This document shows positions 39,991 through 47,751 of a stretch of 64,000 nt of DNA, in pieces. The notes under the pieces were generated by a model. The model was not told the DNA's origin. It did no database searches and saw nothing but the letters and a program-made list of their open reading frames with translations. This stretch comes from Streptomyces sp. NRRL S-340. GTDB taxonomy: Bacteria > Actinomycetota > Actinomycetes > Streptomycetales > Streptomycetaceae. The stretch's first letter is position 1. The number at the start of each line of letters is the position of its first letter. The stretch spans positions 1 to 64,000 of the forward strand of contig NZ_JOIY01000008.1 of the NCBI RefSeq assembly GCF_000720185.1. Reading direction: 5' to 3'. The position numbers and the translations under genes were made by a program.

Positions 39991-40698
39991 ATGCTCTCGA
40001 TACGTACTCGGGTTCCGGCCGCCTGGCGGTCGGTGCTCATGCTCGGCGTGCTCCTCGCCGGACTTCTCGCCGGCACGGCCCCCCACGCCCTGGCAGCCGA
40101 GACGGGGAACGTCTCCGTCACCTTCGGCGTGCAGGCCACCCTGGAGGGCGAGACCCTCCTGCTCTCCGGCAGCGCTCCTGAGCTGGGTGCCTGGGACCCC
40201 GTCAAGGCCGTCCCCCTCGGCACCACCCCCAGTGCCTACCCGCACTGGTCGACCAGCGTCCAGCTGCCCGCCGGCGTCACGGTGCAGTACAAGTACCTCA
40301 AACGCACCCCTGCCGGCACCGTGACCTGGGAAAGCATCCCCAACCGCACCCTGACCGTCGCCCCTGACGTACCGGGCAACGACGACCGCTGGAACGTCAG
40401 CCCGGTGGCCACCGCCTTCCACGCCACCGCCACCACCACCTGGGGCCAGGGCCTCTACGTCTGCGGCAACGTGCCCGACCTCGGCGCCTGGGACCCGGCC
40501 CGGGCCCTGCCCCTGGCCACCGACTCCGCCGCCTACCCGCTGTGGTCCGGCACCCACCAGCTGCCGCCCGGCACCGCCGTGCAGTACAAGTACCTGAAGA
40601 AGAACCCCGACGGCTCCATCACCTGGGAGAACGGTGACAACCGCACCGTCGTCACCCCGTCCACCGGCACTCTGACGCTCGACGACACCTGGCGCTGA
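39991..40698 (+). CDS. Secreted protein made of two CBM20 starch-binding modules
   Basis: A 235-residue exported protein. Residues 1-35 are a signal peptide (SVLMLGVLLAGLLAGTAPHALA). Two CBM20 modules follow. The first (~40-130) has VSVTFGVQATL, LSGSAPELGAWDP, YPHWSTSVQLPAG, VQYKYLKR. The second (~140-235) repeats ATTTWGQGLYVCGNVPDLGAWDP, YPLWSGTHQLPPG, VQYKYLKK and ends EN..NRTV.TP. Each retains the paired aromatic residues of the starch sites. There is no catalytic domain, and the gene is complete, flanked by its own ribosome site and a strong terminator. A starch-adhesion or substrate-presenting role is inferred. Confidence 0.92.
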   Translation: MLSIRTRVPAAWRSVLMLGVLLAGLLAGTAPHALAAETGNVSVTFGVQATLEGETLLLSGSAPELGAWDPVKAVPLGTTPSAYPHWSTSVQLPAGVTVQYKYLKRTPAGTVTWESIPNRTLTVAPDVPGNDDRWNVSPVATAFHATATTTWGQGLYVCGNVPDLGAWDPARALPLATDSAAYPLWSGTHQLPPGTAVQYKYLKKNPDGSITWENGDNRTVVTPSTGTLTLDDTWR

Positions 40699-40710
40699 CA
40701 CGGCGGCACC

Positions 40711-40747
40711 CGGGCCGAGGGGTATGGGACAGATACCCCTCGGCCCG
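40711..40747 (+). terminator. Strong hairpin after the CBM20 gene
   Basis: Perfect 15-bp arms CGGGCCGAGGGGTAT (40711-40725) and ATACCCCTCGGCCCG (40733-40747) with a 7-base loop start 12 bp after the stop codon. Confidence 0.9.
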
Positions 40748-40993
40748 GCACGCCAGTATCCCTCCCGGCCACGCGCGCAGGTCCGGTCCGCCGGGCTGAC
40801 GGGCTCTCAACCTAGTCTCGGCCGCGCGTACTTCACGAGGATGCTTCACGAAGGCGCCATGACGGAAGGCACTTCACGAGGGCGCCTGGCGAGGGAACGT
40901 CACACCCTTTCCCGGGTGCCGCGCCTTTCCCCGGTGCCGCGCCTTTCGCAGGACGGCCCCGGAGCGCTCACCGCCCCGCCCGGCTTCAGCGGC
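40748..40993. other. Repeat-rich spacer between CBM20 and lacI genes
   Basis: CTTCACGA recurs three times between 40831 and 40884, and GGTGCCGCGCCTTTC occurs twice around 40916-40950. No gene is supported. The leftward LacI gene ends at 40994. Confidence 0.5.
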
Positions 40994-42019
40994 TCAACGC
41001 CGCCCGCCCGCCCCGACGGTGCTCTCCCGCACCAGCAGCCGGTGCGGCGCCCTGGTGTCGGCGGGCGGAGGGGCCGAGCCGTCGATGATGCCCAGCAGCG
41101 TGCCGACGGCGCTGCGGGCGATGTGCGTCTTGTCCGGGGCGACCGTGGTCAGGGAGGGCGAGCTGTACTGGCCCTCCTGGATGCCGTCGACCCCCACGAC
41201 GGCGATGTCGTCGGGCACCCGCACGCCCGCGCGCGTCAGAGCGTTCATCGCCCCGATGGCCAGCAGGTCGTTGTAGCAGAACACGGCGTCGGGCGGCTCG
41301 GGCAGGGCGAGCAGGCGCTCCACGGCCTGCGCGCCGAGGCGGCGGTGGAAGCGCTGGGTGGGGACGATCAGCTCCTCGGCGGCCGTCAGCCCGGCCCGCT
41401 CCAGCGCCTGCCGGTACCCGATCGTACGCAACTGCGCCGTCTCGCCGGTGCTGTACGGCTGGTCGCCGATGGCCGCGACGCGCCGCCGGCCGAGGCCGAG
41501 CAGGTGCTCCGTCGCCTCCCGGGCCGCGGCGATGTTGTCGATCGCCACATGGTGGAAACTGCCGTTGAAGATGTGCTCGCCGAGCAGGACGAGCGGCACC
41601 CGGTTGGTGCGGCTGCGCAGCTCCTCCGCCGAGATGGTCAGCGGGCTCAGCAGCACACCGTCGAACATCGTGGCGCGTGACTCCCGGCCCAGCAGCTCCC
41701 GTTCGCGCTGTCCGTCGCCGTCGGTCTGGTCGAGCATGACCACGTACCCGTGGGCGCGGGCGGCGGTGATGACCTCCCGGGCCAGCTCGGCGAAGTACGG
41801 CACGTCGAGTTCCGGTACGACGAGGGCGATCATCCCGCTCCGGCCCCGGCGCAGGTTGCGGGCCACCAGGTTCGGCCGGTAGTCGAGTTCGTCCAGCGCC
41901 GCCTGCACCCGGGTGCGCAGTTCGTCGGAGACGGGCACCGAGCCGTTGACCACGTTGGACACGGTGCGGATCGAGACCCCGGCGCGTCGGGCGACGTCGC
42001 GGAGCGTGGAGCCGGCCAT
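40994..42019 (-). CDS. LacI-family regulator of the sugar ABC/glycosidase operon
   Basis: A 341-residue repressor. The helix-turn-helix LRDVARRAGVSIRTVSNVVNGSVPVSDELRTRVQAALDELDYRPN is canonical, followed by the hinge ARNLRRGRSG and a sugar-binding sensor domain ending in DIAVVGVDGIQEGQYSSPSLTTV. ATG 42019. It is divergent from the ABC importer operon, and the gap contains two perfect 18-bp dyads with identical TGCATCGTTGCA cores. It is the evident regulator of the 42.3-49.4 kb genes, sensing an oligosaccharide. Confidence 0.94.
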   Translation of the reverse strand: MAGSTLRDVARRAGVSIRTVSNVVNGSVPVSDELRTRVQAALDELDYRPNLVARNLRRGRSGMIALVVPELDVPYFAELAREVITAARAHGYVVMLDQTDGDGQRERELLGRESRATMFDGVLLSPLTISAEELRSRTNRVPLVLLGEHIFNGSFHHVAIDNIAAAREATEHLLGLGRRRVAAIGDQPYSTGETAQLRTIGYRQALERAGLTAAEELIVPTQRFHRRLGAQAVERLLALPEPPDAVFCYNDLLAIGAMNALTRAGVRVPDDIAVVGVDGIQEGQYSSPSLTTVAPDKTHIARSAVGTLLGIIDGSAPPPADTRAPHRLLVRESTVGAGGRR

Positions 42020-42118
42020 CCAGTTCCCCCTCACAGCCCTCACGGGCTCTTTCCCTCGGCAGTATCGCTGGTCGGCGCCGGTGCGGACCACCGCTGACGC
42101 AGGTTGATGTTACTCAGG

Positions 42119-42167
42119 TATTGCATCGTTGCAATAAGCGCAGCATCATCTCTGCATCGTTGCAGAG
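42119..42167. promoter_or_regulatory. Two perfect LacI operators
   Basis: TATTGCATCGTTGCAATA (42119-42136) and CTCTGCATCGTTGCAGAG (42150-42167) each have perfect 7-bp arms around TCGT and share TGCATCGTTGCA. The centres are 31 bp apart, three helical turns, on the same face of the DNA. The outer three bases differ but stay complementary within each site, strong evidence that symmetry is selected. Confidence 0.9.
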
Positions 42168-42297
42168 CAGTTGGCGGTGACCGCGGGCTGCCGTGCCGAT
42201 GACGCCTGCGCGCCTTCCCCCCCGCCGCGCACGCGCCCCGGCCCGGCCGGCCCCCCGCGACCGCGTTCCCGCACTTCCGACACCAGGAGCCGACCTC

Positions 42298-43659
42298 ATG
42301 TCCAGACCGTCCGTCCCGCGCCGCAGCGTCCTGCGCGGCGCCCTCGGCGCCGGCGCGCTCGCCGTCGCCGCAGGCCCCCTCGCGGCCTGCGCCCCCGGCT
42401 CCTCGGCGTCCGCACCGCGCAAACTCACCGGTACGCCCAGCGCCTCGGCCAAGGGCGAGATCACCATCTGGAACCGCTCGGGCGACCTCTTCAAGGTCTT
42501 CGAAGCGGCCATCGACGCCTTCCGCAAGGCGTACCCCGGCGTCAAGGTGAACCACCAGGCCGTCGACATCGACAACAAGCTGGCCAACACCCTGATCAGT
42601 GGCACCGACGTGCCGGACGGCAGCTTCTGGGACGACGCCAAGATCGGCAGCCAGGCGGAGCACCTGTACGACCTCACGGACCTGATCGCCCCCTACCGCG
42701 ACAAGACCTCGGCGTACAAACTCTCCGTCAACACCGTCGACGGCCGCATCTACGGCGTGCCCTGGGACCTCGACCCCGGCCTGCTCTGGTACCGCGAGGA
42801 CCTGCTGGAGGACGCGGGTGTCGACCCGGCGGGCCTGAAGACCTACGCCGACCTGCTGACCGCGGCCCGCTCGCTGAGGGAGAAGAACCCCGCCGCCCGT
42901 CCGCTGCACATGGAGAAGGACCCCTTCCTCGGCCAGTTGTGGCTGGAGATGCTCGCGGGCCAGCAGGGCACCAGCCTCGCGGACGCGCACGGCAAGGTGC
43001 GCCTGGACTCCAAGGAGTACCGCACCATCCTCAACTGGATCCGGGACGCCGTCGACGACGACCTGGTCACGCACGCCGAATACCTCAAGCAGGCCGACCT
43101 CGCCGCCCTGGAGAACGGACAGCAGGCCCTGGTCCCCTGGGCGGTGTGGTGGTCCTTCGCGCCGCAGCAGCTGCTGAAGAAGACCAAGGGCAAGTGGCGG
43201 GCCGCCCCCCTGCCGGCCTGGACACCGGGCGGGGCGCGCAGCGGCGCCATGGGCGGCAGCAGCTTCATCATCCCGGCCAAGGCCAAGAACCCCGAACTCG
43301 CCTGGCTGCTCTACGAGTTCCTGTGCTTCAAGGAGCCCGGCTACAGCGCGGTCTACGGCCCCAGCGACATCTACCCCGGCGGGCTGACCACCTCCGTGCC
43401 CAGCTACACACCCGCCCTGCGGCCCGACAAGCCGCTGATCAAGCCGGTGGCCGCGCTCGGCGGCCAGGACCTGTGGAAGGTCGCCGTGGACGCCGCCGCC
43501 ACCATCCCGGCCGCCGCACCCATCCCGGCCTGGTGGAACAAGTCGGTCGACTACCTCGGCGACAACCTCCAGCGGCTGATGGAGGGCAAGATGACGCCCG
43601 ACGACGTCATCGACGACTCCACGAAGAAGATCCAGCGCAACCTGGTGGACCGCGCATGA
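42298..43659 (+). CDS. Sugar ABC transporter solute-binding lipoprotein
   Basis: A 453-residue lipoprotein of the MalE/MsmE-type carbohydrate family. The signal RRSVLRGALGAGALAVAAGPLAAC has a twin-arginine-like start and lipobox LAAC. The mature protein shows ITIWNRSGDLFKVFEAAIDAF, VNHQAVDIDNKLANTLISG, YGVPWDLDPGLLWYREDLLEDAG and the aromatic-rich NGQQALVPWAVWWSF. GGAG precedes ATG 42298. The stop overlaps the next permease gene as ATGA. The ligand is probably an oligosaccharide, given the operon glycosidases. Confidence 0.93.
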   Translation: MSRPSVPRRSVLRGALGAGALAVAAGPLAACAPGSSASAPRKLTGTPSASAKGEITIWNRSGDLFKVFEAAIDAFRKAYPGVKVNHQAVDIDNKLANTLISGTDVPDGSFWDDAKIGSQAEHLYDLTDLIAPYRDKTSAYKLSVNTVDGRIYGVPWDLDPGLLWYREDLLEDAGVDPAGLKTYADLLTAARSLREKNPAARPLHMEKDPFLGQLWLEMLAGQQGTSLADAHGKVRLDSKEYRTILNWIRDAVDDDLVTHAEYLKQADLAALENGQQALVPWAVWWSFAPQQLLKKTKGKWRAAPLPAWTPGGARSGAMGGSSFIIPAKAKNPELAWLLYEFLCFKEPGYSAVYGPSDIYPGGLTTSVPSYTPALRPDKPLIKPVAALGGQDLWKVAVDAAATIPAAAPIPAWWNKSVDYLGDNLQRLMEGKMTPDDVIDDSTKKIQRNLVDRA

Positions 43660-44588
43660 CGCCCACGATCCTCACCCCGGCCCGCCGGGAGCGGCGGGCC
43701 ACGGCACCGCCGCGCCCCGGACGCACCCGCCGCAGGCCCTTCCTGGCGCCCTACCTGTTCGTCGCGCCGTTCTACGTCGTCTTCGCCGCCTTCGGCCTCT
43801 ACCCGCTCGTCTTCGCACTCCAGTTGAGCTTCACCGACTGGAAGGGCGCGGGCGCGGCGCGCTTCATCGGGCTGGAGAACTACACCTACCTGCTCACCAG
43901 CGAGGAGTTCTGGTCCTCACTGGGCAACAGCGCGGTGATGTGGCTGCTGATCGTGCCCGTGCAGATCGTCGGCGGTCTGGCCGCCGCGGTGCTCCTGGCC
44001 AACGCCAGGCTGCGGCTGCGCGGCATGTTCCGGGTCGCGTTCATCGCGCCGTTCGTCACCCCGCTGGTGGCGATGGCCCAGGTCTGGATCGTGGCCTTCG
44101 ACAAGGACTACGGCCTGGTCAACCACCTGCTGGGCCTGGTGGGCCTGCCCGACGTCGACTGGCTCCAGTCCACCGCCTGGGCCAAACCGACACTCGCCCT
44201 GCTGTTCCTGTGGAAGACCACCGGCTTCGCGATCATCATCCTGCTCGCCGGGCTCCAGGCCGTGCCCTCCGACGTGTACGAGGCCGCCGCCCTCGACGGC
44301 GCCTCCCGCACCCGGCAGTTCTGGTCGCTGACCCTGCCCCTGGTGCGGCGCAGCATCGCCTTCCTCGTCGTGGTGCAGACCCTCGCCGTGTTCCAGATGT
44401 TCGCAGAGCCCCACGTGGTCACCCAGGGCGGCCCGTACGGCTCGACCACGACCGGCGGCCTGTACCTCTACAACCACATCACGACGTCCGACCTCGGGAC
44501 CGGCGCCGCGAACTCCTTCCTGCTGGTGCTGCTGGTGTTCGCCCTGTCCCTGCTGTCCGTGCGTCTCCTGCGCTCCCGGGACGAGTGA
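43656..44588 (+). CDS. Sugar ABC transporter permease (MalF/UgpA type)
   Basis: A 310-residue six-helix permease. The cytoplasmic N-terminus is Arg-rich, the first helix is YLFVAPFYVVFAAFGLYPLVFAL, and the EAA loop is YEAAALDGASRTRQFWSLTLPLVRR. Translation is coupled to the binding protein (ATGA overlap), and the second permease begins two bases after its stop. Confidence 0.94.
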   Translation: MTPTILTPARRERRATAPPRPGRTRRRPFLAPYLFVAPFYVVFAAFGLYPLVFALQLSFTDWKGAGAARFIGLENYTYLLTSEEFWSSLGNSAVMWLLIVPVQIVGGLAAAVLLANARLRLRGMFRVAFIAPFVTPLVAMAQVWIVAFDKDYGLVNHLLGLVGLPDVDWLQSTAWAKPTLALLFLWKTTGFAIIILLAGLQAVPSDVYEAAALDGASRTRQFWSLTLPLVRRSIAFLVVVQTLAVFQMFAEPHVVTQGGPYGSTTTGGLYLYNHITTSDLGTGAANSFLLVLLVFALSLLSVRLLRSRDE

Positions 44589-44590
44589 CC

Positions 44591-45550
44591 ATGACCAGCC
44601 AGACAGTGACCGCGACCGGCCGGAGCGGGAAACCCGGGAACGACCGGAACACCAAGAACACCAAGAACGGCGCCGGCGCCGGGGGCGAGCCGCGCAAGAG
44701 CCTTTCCCGGCCACGGCCCAGCGTCTTCCAGTACGTCGTCCTCGGCGTCCTGGCCGTGGTGTTCGTCTACCCCATCTTCTGGGCCGTCAGCTCCTCGCTG
44801 AAGCCGCCGGCCGAGATCGTCAGTGACCCGCTGCACTTCTCCCTCGGCTCCCTGACCCTCGACAACTACCGGGCGATGTTCGCCGACGTGCCCATCGGCA
44901 CCGGCTTCCTCAACACCGTGCTGGTGGTGGCCGTCAAGGGCGCCATGACGATGTTCTTCTGCCCGCTGGCCGGCTATGCCTTCGCCAAGTACCGCTTCCC
45001 CGGCAAGGACCTGCTCTTCGGCGTGCTGATGCTCACCCTGATGCTGCCGACGCTGGTGCTGATCATCCCGCTGCTGCTGGAGATGAGCCAGCTCGGCTGG
45101 GTCAACACCTACCAGGCGCTCATCCTGCCCGGCAGCATCGACGCCTTCAGCATCTTCTGGATGCGGCAGACCATCGCCGCCGTCCCCGACGAACTCCTGG
45201 ACGCCGGACGCGTCGACGGCGCGAGCGAGTTCGGCGTCTTCGCCAGGATCGTGGTGCCCGTCATCCGGCCCGGCATCGCCGCCCTCGGCGTGCTCACCGC
45301 CATGAACATCTACAACGACTTCGTGTGGCCGGTCGTCGCCGTCAACGACGAGCGGCACCAGACGCTCCAGGTCGTCCTGTCGACCCTCGCGCAGAACGTC
45401 ACCGGCAACCGCGTCGGCGCCGACTTCGCGAGCGTCTGGGGCGAACTCCTGGCCGCGGGCAGCATCGCGATGCTGCCCGTGCTCGTGGTCTTCGTCCTGC
45501 TGCAACGCCACTTCATCAACGGGATCCTCGCGGGCAGCGTCAAGGGCTGA
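44591..45550 (+). CDS. Sugar ABC transporter permease (MalG/UgpE type)
   Basis: A 319-residue permease. A Lys/Asn/Gly-rich leader of about 45 residues precedes the first helix (VVLGVLAVVFVYPIFWAVSSSLK). The EAA loop is LLDAGRVDGASEFGVFARIVVPVIRPG, and the protein ends RHFINGILAGSVKG, as is usual for MalG-type subunits. There is no ATPase gene in the operon. The missing ATPase is presumably supplied by a shared MsiK-type protein encoded elsewhere, as is usual in Streptomyces. Confidence 0.94.
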   Translation: MTSQTVTATGRSGKPGNDRNTKNTKNGAGAGGEPRKSLSRPRPSVFQYVVLGVLAVVFVYPIFWAVSSSLKPPAEIVSDPLHFSLGSLTLDNYRAMFADVPIGTGFLNTVLVVAVKGAMTMFFCPLAGYAFAKYRFPGKDLLFGVLMLTLMLPTLVLIIPLLLEMSQLGWVNTYQALILPGSIDAFSIFWMRQTIAAVPDELLDAGRVDGASEFGVFARIVVPVIRPGIAALGVLTAMNIYNDFVWPVVAVNDERHQTLQVVLSTLAQNVTGNRVGADFASVWGELLAAGSIAMLPVLVVFVLLQRHFINGILAGSVKG

Positions 45551-45605
45551 CCGCCTCACCGCCACCGCCCCCGAACCCGCGCACCGATCGGAGCACACCC
45601 ACCCC

Positions 45606-47696
45606 ATGCCCACCGCCGGCACCCCCCGTCCCGAGTACCCCCGCCCCCACTTCGACCGCTCCCACGCCTGGCTCGGCCTCAACGGCACCTGGGACTTCCG
45701 CGCCGATCCCGACGCACGGCACGGCGCCGACTCGGGCGACGGCTACGACCAGCGGATCACCGTGCCCTTCGCCTGGGAGACCCCCGCCTCGGGCATCGAG
45801 GCGCACTGGCTGCCCACCGCCTGGTACCGGCGCACGTTCACCGTGCCGGCCGACTGGGCCGGGCAGCGCGTCGTCCTGCACTTCGGGGCCGTCCACCACG
45901 AGGCCACGGTCTGGGTGAACGGCACCGAGATCGCCCGCCACGAGGGCGGCTACACTCCCTTCTCCGCCGACGTGAGCGACGCCCTCGTCGACGGCGAGCA
46001 ACTGCTCACCGTGCGCGTCCACGCCCCCGCCGACAAGCGGGACATCGCCCACGGCAAGCAGCGCAGCATGCCCCGCACCGACTACGACGGCGTCTGCTTC
46101 ACCCCCTCCTCCGGCATCTGGCAGAGCGTCTGGCTGGAGGCCCGCCCCGCCACCCACCTCGCCTCCCTGCGGCTGCGCCCGAACCACGGCCTGACCGGCA
46201 TCAGCGTCGAGGCCGCCGTGCACGGCCCGGGCGCAGCCGGGGCGTCCCTGGAACTGCGCGTACGCGGCGAGGCCGCCGCCGTGACGGCGACCGCCGGCCC
46301 CGACGGAATGATCCGTACCGAACTCCCGCTCGCCGCCCCCCGCCTGTGGTCACCCGAGGACCCGCACCTCTACCACGTCGACGCCGAACTGACCTCCGCC
46401 GACGGCACCGACCGGGTCGCCTCCTACACCGGGCTGCGCACCATCGCCGTCGACGGCGAGAACCTGTACCTCAACGGGCGCAGACTCTTCCTGCGGGGCG
46501 TCCTCGACCAGGGCTACTGGCCGCGCACCGGCATCACCGCCCCCGACGACTCGGCACTGCGCGACGACCTCCGGCTCGCCGCCGAGGCCGGCTACAACCT
46601 CGTACGCAAGCACCTCAAGCTGGAGGATCCCCGCTTCGTCCACCACGCCGACACCCTCGGCATGCTCGTGTGGGCCGAACCCGCCTCCGCGGGACGCTTC
46701 TCACCGGCCTCCGTCACCGCGTTCGCCGAGCAGATCGAGCCGATGGTCGAACGCGACGGCAACAGCCCCGCCATCGTCATCTGGGGCCTGTACAACGAGG
46801 AATGGGGCCTGGACTGGGACATCCCCGGCGACCCGGCCAAGCAGCGCGCCGCCGCCGACGCCTACGACCGGCTCAAGGCCCTCGACCCCACCCGGCCGGT
46901 CGTCGACAACTCCGGCTGGACCCACGTCAGGACGGACCTGCTCGACTGGCACTACTACGACGAGAGCGCCGCCTCCTGGGCCACCACCGTCGCCGACCTC
47001 CTCTCCGGCGCGCGCGACGACTTCCCCGTCAAGCTCGGCCCCGACTACGTCGTCCGCAAGAAGCTCGCCGTCCCCACCCAGCCGCTGCGCGGCCTGCCCA
47101 ACCTCAACAGCGAGTACGGCGGCGGCTTCACCGGCCTGGAGCGCGCCTGGCACCTGCGCTGGCAGACCCAGGAACTGCGCCGCCACGACCGGCTCGCGGG
47201 CTACGTCTACACGGAGCTGTACGACATCGAGCACGAGAGCGCGGGCCTGTGGGACTTCCAGCGCGCCGCCAAGGACCTGGCCGGCGTCGACCCGGCGCAC
47301 GTCAACGCGCCGACCACGCTCGTCCTGGACGTCACCCCGGTCGCACCGGGCCGCGACCTGCTCACCGCCGTGCCCGACTTCACGGTGGACCTGCGCGTCT
47401 CCCACCACGGGAGCGACCCGGTCGAGGGCGCCGTGCACACCGCCTGGACGCCGGTGTACGGACCGGCCCCCCAGGAGCCGGGCGGCGCCGTGCCCGGCTG
47501 CCGCGCGGAGGCGAAACCGTACGTCCTCGGCGCACCCGTCACCGTGCCCGCGGCCCTGCCCGAGGGCTGGACCAGCGGCCGGCTGCACCTGGCGCTGGTC
47601 GTGGACGGCACCGTCGCCGCCCGCACCGCCGTCGACGTGGACACCCGCACCGAGCCGCACATCGGCGACGACCCGGCCGCCGCAGCACACCGCTGA
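45606..47696 (+). CDS. Glycoside hydrolase family 2 enzyme (cytoplasmic)
   Basis: A 696-residue GH2 enzyme with the usual sugar-binding jelly-roll (LNGTWDFRADPD, WYRRTFTVPADWAGQRVVLHFGAV, VWVNGTEIARHEGGYTPF), an Ig-like domain, and a TIM barrel with YLNGRRLFLRGVLDQGYWPRTG. E398 in YNEEW fits the acid/base and E503 in NSEYGGG the nucleophile. The absence of a signal peptide implies that it cleaves an imported oligosaccharide. GH2 includes beta-galactosidases, mannosidases and glucuronidases; specificity is not decidable by eye. It follows the permease by 55 bp in the LacI-controlled operon. Confidence 0.92.
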   Translation: MPTAGTPRPEYPRPHFDRSHAWLGLNGTWDFRADPDARHGADSGDGYDQRITVPFAWETPASGIEAHWLPTAWYRRTFTVPADWAGQRVVLHFGAVHHEATVWVNGTEIARHEGGYTPFSADVSDALVDGEQLLTVRVHAPADKRDIAHGKQRSMPRTDYDGVCFTPSSGIWQSVWLEARPATHLASLRLRPNHGLTGISVEAAVHGPGAAGASLELRVRGEAAAVTATAGPDGMIRTELPLAAPRLWSPEDPHLYHVDAELTSADGTDRVASYTGLRTIAVDGENLYLNGRRLFLRGVLDQGYWPRTGITAPDDSALRDDLRLAAEAGYNLVRKHLKLEDPRFVHHADTLGMLVWAEPASAGRFSPASVTAFAEQIEPMVERDGNSPAIVIWGLYNEEWGLDWDIPGDPAKQRAAADAYDRLKALDPTRPVVDNSGWTHVRTDLLDWHYYDESAASWATTVADLLSGARDDFPVKLGPDYVVRKKLAVPTQPLRGLPNLNSEYGGGFTGLERAWHLRWQTQELRRHDRLAGYVYTELYDIEHESAGLWDFQRAAKDLAGVDPAHVNAPTTLVLDVTPVAPGRDLLTAVPDFTVDLRVSHHGSDPVEGAVHTAWTPVYGPAPQEPGGAVPGCRAEAKPYVLGAPVTVPAALPEGWTSGRLHLALVVDGTVAARTAVDVDTRTEPHIGDDPAAAAHR

Positions 47697-47751
47697 CCGG
47701 GACCGACCGGCACCACCCACACCACCCGGCACCACCGAAAGGAGTCGATCT

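Noticed and set aside
42171..44588. 805-codon frame starting within the solute-binding-protein gene
   Set aside because: Only its last 310 codons (the MalF-type permease from 43656) are real. The rest is the out-of-frame shadow of the binding-protein gene.
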